Source of the DNA: JACQFZ01 sp036381895
GTDB taxonomy: Bacteria; Pseudomonadota; Gammaproteobacteria; Acidiferrobacterales; Sulfurifustaceae
Length of the DNA: 11,959 bases
Direction of reading: 5' to 3'
Assembly: GCA_036381895.1 (NCBI GenBank)
Contig: DASVBY010000110.1
Location: 1 to 11,959 of the forward strand
The position numbers and the translations under genes were made by a program. Shown here in pieces: positions 6,234 to 11,959 of this stretch (positions are counted from its first letter, which is position 1; each line of letters starts with the position of its first letter). The notes beneath the pieces were generated by a model. That model was not told the origin of the DNA and did no database searches. It was given only the letters and a program-made list of their open reading frames with translations.

Positions 6234-6252
6234 GCATAACGTCTCGTTATGC
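6234..6252. promoter_or_regulatory. LysR-type recognition site overlapping the lysR start codon
   Basis: Perfect arms GCATAACG and CGTTATGC flank three bases, with a T-N11-A core (T6237, A6249). ATAAC...GTTAT resembles the published PcaQ box (ATAACC-N4-GGTTAA), with one base less between half-sites. The centre is about 64 bases upstream of the predicted pcaH start, the classic recognition position, and the repeat covers the ATG of the regulator gene, suiting autorepression. Confidence 0.6.
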
Positions 6253-7184
6253 TCGACAGCCTCGCGGGGAGCCGTATTCGGCTCCGGCACATTCACTGCT
6301 TCGTTGCGGTCGCGCAGGAGCACAGCATCGGCAAAGCCGCAGAACGGCTGCGCCTGACGCAGCCGGCGGTATCGAAGACGGTCGCTGAGCTCGAGGACAT
6401 CCTCGGTGCGCGGCTGTTCGAGCGCGGGCGCGCCGGCGCGCAGCTCACACGCGAGGGCGAGCTGTTCCTGGGTCGGGCGATCGCGGTGCGCGAAGCCCTG
6501 GAAGCGGCGCTGAGCGTAGTGGGTTCGGTGACGACGCCGACCGAGACGCTACGGATCGGAGCGCTGCCGACGCTCGCTCCGGATCTGCTGCCCCCCGCGC
6601 TGCAGGCGCTGCGCCGCCAGCGCCCCGAGATGCGCGTGCTCGTGCGCACCGGCACGAACACGGCACTGCTGGAAATGCTGAAGGCGGGGACGCTCGATTT
6701 CGCGCTCGGCCGCATGGCCGAACCCGCGGACAGCGCCGGGCTCGCGTTCGAACTGCTCTACGTCGAGCCGCTGGTGCTGGTGACGCGGCCCGGACATCCG
6801 CTCGCCGCGGGCGCGGATGTCTCGCTCACCGACGTGCTTCGCTATCCGCTGCTCGTTTCCCTGCGCGGCACGACGCCGCGGCACAATGCCGAGACCCTGC
6901 TCCAGGCGCGCGGCCTGCGGCTGCCCGACAACTGCACCGAGACGCTCTCGGTATCGGTCGGACGCCTGCTGGTCAAGCAGTCGGACACGGTATGGTTCGT
7001 TTCGGCGGGCGCGGTGCGCGACGACCTCGAGGCCGGAGCGCTCGCCGCGCTGCGCGTGCCGACGGAGGGCACCGAGGAACCGGTCGGGCTGCTGCACCGC
7101 AGCGAAGCCGAGCTCTCCGGCGCAGCGCGCGTCTGCATGAACATCGTGCGCCAGCTCGCCGAGCACCGGCGCGCGATGCGCTAG
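6249..7184 (+). CDS. pcaQ: LysR-family regulator, PcaQ-like
   Basis: The protein has 311 residues, a typical LysR length. An N-terminal winged helix-turn-helix (about 11-70) includes SIGKAAERLRLTQPAVSKTV, with the recognition helix at about 37-48. The effector-binding domain (about 98-305) begins with TLRIGALPTLAPDLLP. The RHIHCFVAVAQEHS start resembles PcaQ/GbpR proteins. Divergence from pcaH across 97 bases supports a role as activator of protocatechuate dioxygenase; in rhizobia PcaQ responds to beta-carboxy-cis,cis-muconate, the PcaHG product. The start lacks a visible Shine-Dalgarno, an in-frame TAA lies nine bases upstream, and an operator-like palindrome covers the ATG. Its stop shares CTAG with the convergent pilU stop. 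LysR identity is certain; the PcaQ name rests on context plus resemblance. Confidence 0.88.
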   Translation: MLDSLAGSRIRLRHIHCFVAVAQEHSIGKAAERLRLTQPAVSKTVAELEDILGARLFERGRAGAQLTREGELFLGRAIAVREALEAALSVVGSVTTPTETLRIGALPTLAPDLLPPALQALRRQRPEMRVLVRTGTNTALLEMLKAGTLDFALGRMAEPADSAGLAFELLYVEPLVLVTRPGHPLAAGADVSLTDVLRYPLLVSLRGTTPRHNAETLLQARGLRLPDNCTETLSVSVGRLLVKQSDTVWFVSAGAVRDDLEAGALAALRVPTEGTEEPVGLLHRSEAELSGAARVCMNIVRQLAEHRRAMR

Positions 7185-8356
7185 GCCGTCGCCGCGGCCG
7201 CTTCCGCTTCCTTCGCTTCGCCTTCCATGCTGAGCTCGAGCGTCGGACCGGTCTTCTCGCGGCGCGCGCGCTGACTGTTCAGCTTGATCGCGAGCTTGAG
7301 CTCGTTCACGGAGTCGGCGTTGCGCAGCGCGTCCTCGTAGCTGATGTCGCCCGCTTCGTACAGCTGGAACAGCGCCTGATCGAACGTCTGCATGCCGGCT
7401 TCGGCCGACTTCTTCATCGTCTCCTTGAGCGCGTGCACCTCGCCCTTGAAGATGAGGTCGGCGACGAGCGGGGTGTTGAGCAGGATCTCGATCGCGGCAC
7501 GGCGCCCCTTGCCGTCGGCCCTCGGAATCAGGCGCTGCGACACGACCGCCTTCAGGTTGAGCGACAGATCCATGAGCAGCTGCTGGCGGCGCTCCTCCGG
7601 GAAGAAGTTGATGATGCGGTCGAGCGCCTGGTTGGCGCTGTTCGCGTGCAGCGTCGCCATGCAGAGGTGCCCGGTTTCGGCGAACGCGACCGCGTACTCC
7701 ATGGTGTCGCGGTCGCGGATCTCGCCGATCAGGATCACGTCCGGCGCCTGGCGCAGCGTGTTCTTGAGCGCCGCGAACCAGCTCAGGGTATCGGCGCCGA
7801 CCTCGCGATGGCTGATCAAGCAGTTCTTGTTCTTGTGCACGTACTCGACCGGATCCTCGATCGTAATGATGTGGCCGTAGCTGTTCTCATTGCGGTGGTC
7901 GATCATCGCCGCCAGGGTCGTGGACTTGCCCGAGCCCGTGCCGCCGACGACGATCACCAGCCCGCGCTTCGTCATGGCGACGTCCTTCAGCACCGGCGGC
8001 AGCTTGAGGTCGTCGAACTTGGGGATGGTCGAAGTGATCGTGCGCAGCACCACGGCGACGTGGCCCTGCTGCACGTATACGTTCACGCGGAACCGCCCGA
8101 TGCCTTCCGGGCTGATCGCGAAGTTGCACTCCTTCTCCTGCTCGAACTCCGCACGCTGCTTGTCGTTCATGATCGCGTAAGCGAGCGCTTTGGTGTGCAC
8201 CGGGGTCAGGCGGGGCGCCTGCGCCACCGGCACCATCTTGCCGTCCAGCTTGAGCGACGGCGGGAAATCGACCGAGATGAACAGATCCGACGCCTTGCGG
8301 GCGACCATGATCTTGAGGAGGCTGTGCATGTAGTTCGTGGCCTGATCCGGGGTCAT
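7181..8356 (-). CDS. pilU: Type IV pilus retraction ATPase PilU
   Basis: This cytoplasmic secretion-superfamily hexameric ATPase helps PilT depolymerise type IV pili in twitching motility. All motor motifs are present: Walker A GGTGSGKST (138-146), Asp box ITIEDPVEY (164-172), Walker B ILIGEIRDRDT (208-218) and His box TGHLCMATLHAN (228-239). PilU-type features are SDLFISVDFPPSLKLDG near the N-terminus, ECNFAISPEGIGRFRV, MTKRGLVIVVG and the C-terminal GMQTFDQALFQLYEAGDISYEDALR block. The 391-residue length exceeds PilT (about 345) and suits PilU. The tail (371-391) is Glu/Ala-rich and variable. GAAGGA eight bases upstream supports the start. pilT usually stands next to pilU in Pseudomonas and many beta-proteobacteria, but here the upstream neighbour is a ZIP transporter, so pilU stands alone. 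Confidence 0.94.
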   Translation of the reverse strand: MTPDQATNYMHSLLKIMVARKASDLFISVDFPPSLKLDGKMVPVAQAPRLTPVHTKALAYAIMNDKQRAEFEQEKECNFAISPEGIGRFRVNVYVQQGHVAVVLRTITSTIPKFDDLKLPPVLKDVAMTKRGLVIVVGGTGSGKSTTLAAMIDHRNENSYGHIITIEDPVEYVHKNKNCLISHREVGADTLSWFAALKNTLRQAPDVILIGEIRDRDTMEYAVAFAETGHLCMATLHANSANQALDRIINFFPEERRQQLLMDLSLNLKAVVSQRLIPRADGKGRRAAIEILLNTPLVADLIFKGEVHALKETMKKSAEAGMQTFDQALFQLYEAGDISYEDALRNADSVNELKLAIKLNSQRARREKTGPTLELSMEGEAKEAEAAAATA

Positions 8357-8469
8357 CGCGACGTCCTTCGATGCTCTTGTCGAAAACGCGACGCCGCCCC
8401 GCGCGCGGCGCGGCGGCGGCGCGAGACCCGTGCAAGCTGCGTGCCGGCGACGATTTTCCGGCGTGCGAC

Positions 8470-9366
8470 TCAGGCGAGCGCGACGTCGAGCACCATCATG
8501 GTCAGGAAGCCGCCGATCGTGCCGAGCGTCGCCGGCTGCTCGTGGCCGTTCCTGTGCGACTCGGGAATGATCTCGTGCGAGACGACGAAGAGCATGGCAC
8601 CGGCAGCGAACGTGAGGGCGAACGGCAGCAGCGGCTGTGCGGCACCAACGAGCGCGGCGCCGAGGAGCGCGGCGAGGGGCTCCGCGAGACCGGTCGCACC
8701 GGCGAGCAGGAACGCCGTGAGCGGCGCGTAGCCCAGCGTCGCGAGCGCGAGCGCGACCGCGAGCCCCTCGGGCATGTTCTGGATCGCCATGCCGGAAGCG
8801 AGCGCGCCCGCGTCCGGCTGCCCGTTGCCGAAGCTCACGCCCACGGCGAGACCTTCAGGGACGTTGTGCAAAGTGATCGCGAAGACGAACAGCCATGCCT
8901 GCTTGACGCGCCGGGCGTCCCCGCCCTCGCGCCCCTTGATGAAGTGCTGATGGGGCACCAGGCGGTCGGCGCCCCAGAGGAACAGCGCACCGGCCGCGAC
9001 ACCGGCGGCTGCGACCGCGGCCGCCAATCCGCGGCCGCCCCACAGCGCTTCGGCCGCGTCGATGCCGGGGAGGATCAGGGAGAAGACGCTCGCCGCGAGC
9101 ATTACGCCCGCGCCGTACCCGAGCATCGCGTCCTGTGCGCGGCGCGTAATGACGGCGGAGGCGAGCACGGGGGCGGCGCCGACGGCGGTGGCGAGCCCCG
9201 CGATGAGGCTCGCGCCGGCAGCGTAGCCGATGCGCGGATCGTGGCGAACCAGCGACCACGTTGCGACCGCGAGTGCCGCCGCCGCGGCGAGCGCGACCGG
9301 CAGCCAGCGCGGGGCGCGACCGCCGCCCGCGTCCGTGCGCGTCGTCGAGAGGATTCGGTCGATCAT
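8470..9366 (-). CDS. ZIP-family divalent metal transporter (ZupT/GufA-like)
   Basis: This inner-membrane protein of 298 residues imports Zn(II), and perhaps Fe or Mn, into the cytoplasm. It has about eight hydrophobic segments, the first at about 21-40. The binuclear metal site of ZIP proteins is clear: HNVPEGLAVGV (167-177, TM4) with H167, N168 and E171; QNMPEGLAVAL (196-206, TM5) with N197 and E200; and a later SHEIIPESH (263-271). A basic, His-containing loop (about 138-155, PHQHFIKGREGGDARR) lies between TM3 and TM4, where ZIPs carry their regulatory loop. The soluble N-terminal 20 residues are an extra over ZupT. A perfect palindrome ends at the base before the ATG and no standard Shine-Dalgarno is seen. 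Metal specificity is not readable. Confidence 0.88.
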   Translation of the reverse strand: MIDRILSTTRTDAGGGRAPRWLPVALAAAAALAVATWSLVRHDPRIGYAAGASLIAGLATAVGAAPVLASAVITRRAQDAMLGYGAGVMLAASVFSLILPGIDAAEALWGGRGLAAAVAAAGVAAGALFLWGADRLVPHQHFIKGREGGDARRVKQAWLFVFAITLHNVPEGLAVGVSFGNGQPDAGALASGMAIQNMPEGLAVALALATLGYAPLTAFLLAGATGLAEPLAALLGAALVGAAQPLLPFALTFAAGAMLFVVSHEIIPESHRNGHEQPATLGTIGGFLTMMVLDVALA

Positions 9367-9383
9367 GGCCCCATGATGGGGCC
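9367..9383. repeat. 17-bp palindrome abutting the ZIP transporter start codon
   Basis: Arms GGCCCCAT and ATGGGGCC meet around one base, directly before the ATG. In the mRNA it would fold as a six-pair GC stem with a five-base loop covering the ribosome-binding region. The minus-strand arm also contains ATG-GGG-CCA-TGA, a three-codon reading frame whose stop overlaps the transporter ATG. Confidence 0.5.
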
Positions 9384-9395
9384 GGGGCGTCCCAT

Positions 9396-9415
9396 TTCCA
9401 AGCCAATCGTTGGAA
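9396..9415. repeat. Inverted repeat upstream of the ZIP gene
   Basis: Perfect arms TTCCAA and TTGGAA enclose eight bases, inside an AT-richer patch that runs to the cupin stop codon at 9435. It could be an operator of the transporter promoter. It does not resemble a Zur or Fur box that I recognise. Confidence 0.35.
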
Positions 9416-9434
9416 TCGAGACGATAATTTTAAC

Positions 9435-9947
9435 TTATGATTGAAGGTCAGCCGGCGTCCCTCCGGCGAGCGCCACCCGGGTCCCGGGGCCGGCCGTGCG
9501 CAGCAGGCGTTCGAACGCCTCGGCCGCGGAATCGCCTTCGCAAGGCGCCCAGAAGGCGAACTCCGCCGGGGCCTCGGGCTCGTACGGCCCGCGCTTCACC
9601 TCGAAGAGCACCGTGCCGGGGGCGAGCGCGACCAGCGTATGCCAGGTACCGGGCGGGATCTCGACGACACGCACGCGGTCGGCGCCGAGCTCGATGCGCT
9701 CTTCCACCCGGCACGCAGGATCGAACGTGAGCACCGCGGCCGCGCCCTGCAAGTGGACGAGGAGCTCCCATTTGTCCCAGTGCCGGTGCGGGCGCAGGTA
9801 AGTTCCCGGCTCGAAGTCGTTGAGCAGGCGCTGGACCGTGTCGTCCCGCGCTTCGTGCAGATTGAGATTGATCCTCCGGCGCGGACTCGCCGCCGCCTGC
9901 AGCGCGAGCGCCGCGATCTCTTTCGCCCCCACGCGCTTGATGTCCAT
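9435..9947 (-). CDS. WbuC-family cupin-fold protein
   Basis: The protein has 170 residues and one cupin domain. RRRINLNLHE (23-32) is the family N-terminal motif. The metal-binding cupin motif 1 is PHRHWDKWE (53-61) with H54, H56 and E61, and motif 2 gives H103 in PPGTWHTLV. LFEVKRGPYEP (114-124) followed by FAFWAPCE (130-137) closes the WbuC signature. WbuC proteins were first named from O-antigen clusters, but many lie elsewhere; their reaction is not established to my knowledge. GGAGGGG before the ATG fixes the start. The gene lies 45 bases downstream of the YeeE/YedE pair on the same strand and may be cotranscribed with it, but nothing ties it to sulfur chemistry. Confidence 0.85.
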   Translation of the reverse strand: MDIKRVGAKEIAALALQAAASPRRRINLNLHEARDDTVQRLLNDFEPGTYLRPHRHWDKWELLVHLQGAAAVLTFDPACRVEERIELGADRVRVVEIPPGTWHTLVALAPGTVLFEVKRGPYEPEAPAEFAFWAPCEGDSAAEAFERLLRTAGPGTRVALAGGTPADLQS

Positions 9948-9992
9948 CGTCGCCCCTCCATGTGCGTCGGACGAACGGGTTATTCCGAGCGA

Positions 9993-10442
9993 TTATCCCT
10001 CGGACGCAGCCGCTCCGGTATCCGGCGCAGCGCGCTCGAACAGCCACCGGTGGGCAAGCGCGCCGGCCGCGAGCGCGGCCACGAACACCGGCGCCTCCCA
10101 CGTGCCGAGCCCGAGTGCCGCGATCCCCGGACCCGGACAATAGCCGGCGAGCCCCCAGCCGACGCCGAAGATCGCGGCACCGAGGAGCAGCGGCCGGTCG
10201 ATCTCGAGCTTGCTCGGCAGCGTGAACTGCGCCGCAAGCAGCGGCTTCGGCCGGCGCACGATCAGGCGGTACGCAACGAACATCACGCCGACCGCACCGG
10301 CCATGACGAGCAGCAGGCTGGGATCCCACCGGCCGGCGACGTCGAGGAACCCGATGACCTTGGCCGGCTCGACCATGCGGGATACGGCAAGACCGAATCC
10401 GAAGATGAGCCCCGCGACCAGTGCGGCAATGTTCCTGCTCAT
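9993..10442 (-). CDS. YeeE/YedE-related membrane half-protein (DUF6691-like)
   Basis: The protein has 149 residues and about four transmembrane segments. The hallmark FGFGLAVSRMVEPAKVIGFL (14-33) and RWDPSLLLVMAGAVGVMF (38-55) define the second half-protein of split YeeE/YedE systems. GWGLAGYCPGPGIAALG (96-112) carries C102, matching the late conserved Cys of the TsuA/YeeE thiosulfate-uptake family. It should act in the inner membrane with its upstream partner as a two-subunit transporter or channel for a sulfur compound; the substrate is not shown by sequence. The frame is open upstream, but the start at 10442 overlaps the partner's stop (ATGA) and has GGAG seven to eight bases before it. 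The overlap predicts coupled translation at a fixed ratio. Confidence 0.87.
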   Translation of the reverse strand: MSRNIAALVAGLIFGFGLAVSRMVEPAKVIGFLDVAGRWDPSLLLVMAGAVGVMFVAYRLIVRRPKPLLAAQFTLPSKLEIDRPLLLGAAIFGVGWGLAGYCPGPGIAALGLGTWEAPVFVAALAAGALAHRWLFERAAPDTGAAASEG

Positions 10443-10876
10443 GGTTGCACTCCGAGGAGATGACGCGCAACGTAAACGGTGACCATGCCGGCGAGGACGA
10501 AGACCACTGTCGCGGTAATCGAACGGACCGAGAGGCGCGCGACGCCACATACGCCGTGGCCGCTCGTGCAGCCGCCGCCCATCCGCGTGCCGAAACCGAC
10601 CAGAAACCCGCCGAGCGCGAGCAGTCCGGGCGAGAATCCCGCGCGCGGCGTGTAGCCGGCGGGGTTGAGCGCCACGTAGAGCGACGCGCCGACGATCAGT
10701 CCAAGCAGAAACAGCGCGCGCCAGACGGTATCGGCGGAAGGCGCGGCGAACATACCGCTGAAGATGCTGCTGATGCCGGCGATGCGGCCGTTCAACCACA
10801 GCAACACCGCGGCCGCAAGCCCGATGAGCGCGCCGCCGACGAGCGCACTGACGGGAGTGAAATGTTCCACGACCAT
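10439..10876 (-). CDS. YeeE/YedE-family membrane half-protein
   Basis: This is the first subunit of the split YeeE/YedE pair, 145 residues with about four transmembrane segments. The diagnostic stretch GFGTRMGGGCTSGHGVCG (94-111) contains C103 and C110. In TsuA, the thiosulfate importer of this superfamily, the equivalent Cys relays the substrate through the membrane. Half-size pairs like this often accompany persulfide dioxygenase genes, as here. The ATG at 10876 has GGAGG only one base upstream. A GTG at 10870, two codons in, has the same GGAGG at seven bases and may be the true start, giving 143 residues. Transcription diverges from the CsoR-like repressor, whose probable operator covers this gene's promoter. 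Confidence 0.88.
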   Translation of the reverse strand: MVVEHFTPVSALVGGALIGLAAAVLLWLNGRIAGISSIFSGMFAAPSADTVWRALFLLGLIVGASLYVALNPAGYTPRAGFSPGLLALGGFLVGFGTRMGGGCTSGHGVCGVARLSVRSITATVVFVLAGMVTVYVARHLLGVQP

Positions 10877-10906
10877 GCCTCCGGAAGACTTCCCCTCGGA
10901 GCCGCG

Positions 10907-10935
10907 AGCATATACTATACTCCCAATAGTATCAA
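10907..10935 (-). promoter_or_regulatory. Predicted promoter of the YeeE/YedE pair
   Basis: On the minus strand TTGATA (10935-10930, 5/6 to -35) and TATGCT (10912-10907, 4/6 to -10) stand 17 bases apart. The spacer is almost exactly filled by the palindrome at 10912-10932, so a bound repressor would block polymerase. Confidence 0.5.
10912..10932. promoter_or_regulatory. Probable CsoR-family operator between divergent sulfur genes
   Basis: Perfect 7-base arms ATACTAT and ATAGTAT flank ACTCCCA. AT-rich inverted arms around a C/G run are the usual form of CsoR-family operators, and the site lies 17 bases before the gene for such a repressor. Two overlapping TATACT hexamers (10911-10916, 10916-10921) can serve as -10 elements for the rightward genes, so one site could control both directions. 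Confidence 0.65.
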
Positions 10936-10948
10936 CGGGAGCACCCTC

Positions 10949-11227
10949 ATGTACGGTATCGGTTCCGAGGCGGACAAGACCGCATTGACATTACGCCTGC
11001 GGCGCATCGAAGGCCAGCTGCGCGGGGTGCAGCGGATGATTGCCGAGGACGCGGACTGCGAGCGCATCGCGCAGCAGCTCGCGGCCGCGCGCAAGAGTCT
11101 CGACCGCACGTTCTATGAGATGATCGCGTGCATGCTGGAAAACGAGCTGGACACCGAGCTCGGCAGGAAGCCGCAGGTGCGCGCGCGTATCGAGGAGATG
11201 ACCAAGCTGCTAGCGAAGTTCGCCTGA
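10949..11227 (+). CDS. CsoR/CstR-family (DUF156) repressor with atypical cysteines
   Basis: This all-helical DNA-binding repressor has 92 residues. LRLRRIEGQLRGVQRMI (15-31) is the family core. The first sensor Cys is C37 (EDADC). In copper-sensing CsoR the other ligands are His at +25 and Cys at +29 from this residue; here these positions are M62 and E66. FrmR also needs the +25 His, and persulfide-sensing CstR needs the +29 Cys. The only other Cys is C61, at +24. A copper role is therefore unlikely; C37 with C61 could form a disulfide or polysulfide link when persulfide rises. The frame is open far upstream, but GGGAG eight bases before 10949 and family length set this start. The next gene, a persulfide dioxygenase, follows after 11 bases and is surely cotranscribed. 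Confidence 0.85.
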   Translation: MYGIGSEADKTALTLRLRRIEGQLRGVQRMIAEDADCERIAQQLAAARKSLDRTFYEMIACMLENELDTELGRKPQVRARIEEMTKLLAKFA

Positions 11228-11238
11228 AGGAGAGCGAC

Positions 11239-11937
11239 ATGATTTTCCGGCAATTGATCGATCCCACCACCTCCACCTACACCTATCTGATCGCCCGCCG
11301 CCGCGGCGGCGAAGCGGTGCTCATCGATCCGGTCGTCGAGCACGTGCCGCAGTATCTACAGTTGATCGAGCAGCTCGGCGTGAAGCTCGTCTACGCCATG
11401 GACACGCACGTGCACGCGGACCATGTGACGGGCCTCGGCGAGCTGCGCGAGCAGACAGGGTGTGCGACGGTCCTGGGGGCGCAAACCAGGGCGGACTGCG
11501 TGTCACGGCGCGTGCACGACGGCGAAATCATCGACGTCGACGGCCTCAAGATCCGGGCGCTGCATACGCCCGGGCACACCGACGACTCGTACAGCTTCGT
11601 CATGGAGGATCGGGTGTTCACCGGCGACACGCTCCTGATCCGGGGCACCGGGCGGACCGACTTTCAGAACGGCGACCCGTATGCGCAGTACGACAGCCTG
11701 TTCAACAAGCTGCTGCGGCTGCCGGAGGAGACGCTGGTCTACCCGGCGCACGACTACAAGGGCTGGACCGTGAGCACGATCGGCGAGGAGATTCGCTACA
11801 ACCCGCGCCTGCAGGTGCGCTCGGTCGACGAGTACGTCGCGATCATGCGCGCGCTCAAGCTGCCCGACCCGACGCTCATGGACGTTGCCGTCCCCGCCAA
11901 CTTGCAGTGCGGCAAGCGCGCCGCGCGGCACGTGTGA
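11239..11937 (+). CDS. Persulfide dioxygenase, ETHE1-like metallo-beta-lactamase fold
   Basis: The protein has 232 residues. It oxidises glutathione persulfide with O2 to sulfite and glutathione in the cytosol, the detoxifying step of sulfide oxidation. The fold motif THVHADHVTG (56-65) supplies H57; H113 (TPGHTDDSYSF) and D130 (FTGDTLLIRG) complete the mononuclear Fe(II) 2-His-1-carboxylate site of ETHE1. RGTGRTDFQNGD (135-146), YPAHDYKGWTVSTIGEE (168-184) and the closing VPANLQCG (218-225) are diagnostic of the sulfur dioxygenase branch rather than glyoxalase II. No rhodanese domain is fused. The frame is open to 11128 inside the repressor gene, but AGGAGAG six bases before 11239 and homology fix the start. 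It is cotranscribed with the CsoR-like gene, so it should be induced by the sulfur signal that gene senses. Confidence 0.93.
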   Translation: MIFRQLIDPTTSTYTYLIARRRGGEAVLIDPVVEHVPQYLQLIEQLGVKLVYAMDTHVHADHVTGLGELREQTGCATVLGAQTRADCVSRRVHDGEIIDVDGLKIRALHTPGHTDDSYSFVMEDRVFTGDTLLIRGTGRTDFQNGDPYAQYDSLFNKLLRLPEETLVYPAHDYKGWTVSTIGEEIRYNPRLQVRSVDEYVAIMRALKLPDPTLMDVAVPANLQCGKRAARHV

Positions 11938-11959
11938 GGGTGGATCCCGCGAAGGCGGC

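Noticed and set aside
8385..8435. GC-rich hairpin followed by TTTT on the minus strand between the ZIP gene and pilU
   Set aside because: Several alternative pairings in repetitive GC sequence and a short T-run; too weak to call a terminator.
6992..8731. 579-codon plus-strand open frame opposite pilU
   Set aside because: pilU on the other strand has every motor motif; this frame has only His/Arg/Leu-rich antisense composition.
9984..10004. Inverted repeat TCCGAG-N9-CTCGGA at the stop of the YeeE/YedE pair as a terminator
   Set aside because: Six-base arms only, straddling the stop codon and without a following T-run.
1..11959. Mobile elements, CRISPR arrays, tRNA or rRNA genes
   Set aside because: No transposase, repeat-spacer pattern, target duplication or RNA gene fold was seen; composition is even across the window.

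Overview
This is a GC-rich, gene-dense chromosomal window with long antisense open frames throughout. Pal-type lipoprotein, PilU, PcaHG with a LysR regulator, a WbuC cupin and a persulfide dioxygenase together suggest a proteobacterium, most likely a beta-proteobacterium (Burkholderiales-like). That placement is inference from gene content and style; no rRNA or tRNA is present. I see no IS element, CRISPR array, phage gene or RNA gene.

Left part (1-3862), all on the minus strand: an NADPH-dependent old yellow enzyme (YqjM/XenA type), a Crp/Fnr-family regulator, a secreted di-haem cytochrome c, and the N-terminal part of a Pal/OmpA-like lipoprotein that runs off the left edge. The cytochrome promoter has a near-perfect CRP-type site placed like a class II activator site over an extended -10 element, just beyond the regulator gene. 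The regulator keeps the R-E-x-x-x-R recognition residues expected to read such a site.

Middle (3863-7184): a plus-strand hot-dog acyl-CoA thioesterase, then the pcaH-pcaG operon for protocatechuate 3,4-dioxygenase on the minus strand, closed by a strong intrinsic terminator. A PcaQ-like LysR regulator diverges from pcaH. The 97-bp spacer holds two perfect inverted repeats, each with a T-N11-A core. They lie about three helical turns apart, at positions matching the recognition and activation sites of a LysR-controlled promoter.

Right-middle (7181-9947), minus strand: pilU (type IV pilus retraction ATPase) without pilT, a ZIP-family metal transporter, and a WbuC-like cupin. The lysR and pilU stop codons share one CTAG.

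Right end (9993-11937): a sulfur-handling module. Two overlapping half-size YeeE/YedE membrane proteins are transcribed leftward. A CsoR-family repressor and an ETHE1-type persulfide dioxygenase are transcribed rightward. A 21-bp palindrome between them covers the promoter region. The CsoR-like protein has an unusual cysteine arrangement, which argues against copper sensing and for reactive-sulfur sensing. Together these genes probably import or handle a sulfur species, sense persulfide and oxidise it to sulfite.

No stretch longer than about 300 bases lacks a gene. Most families are known; the most original signals are the regulatory architectures and the CsoR-like sensor.
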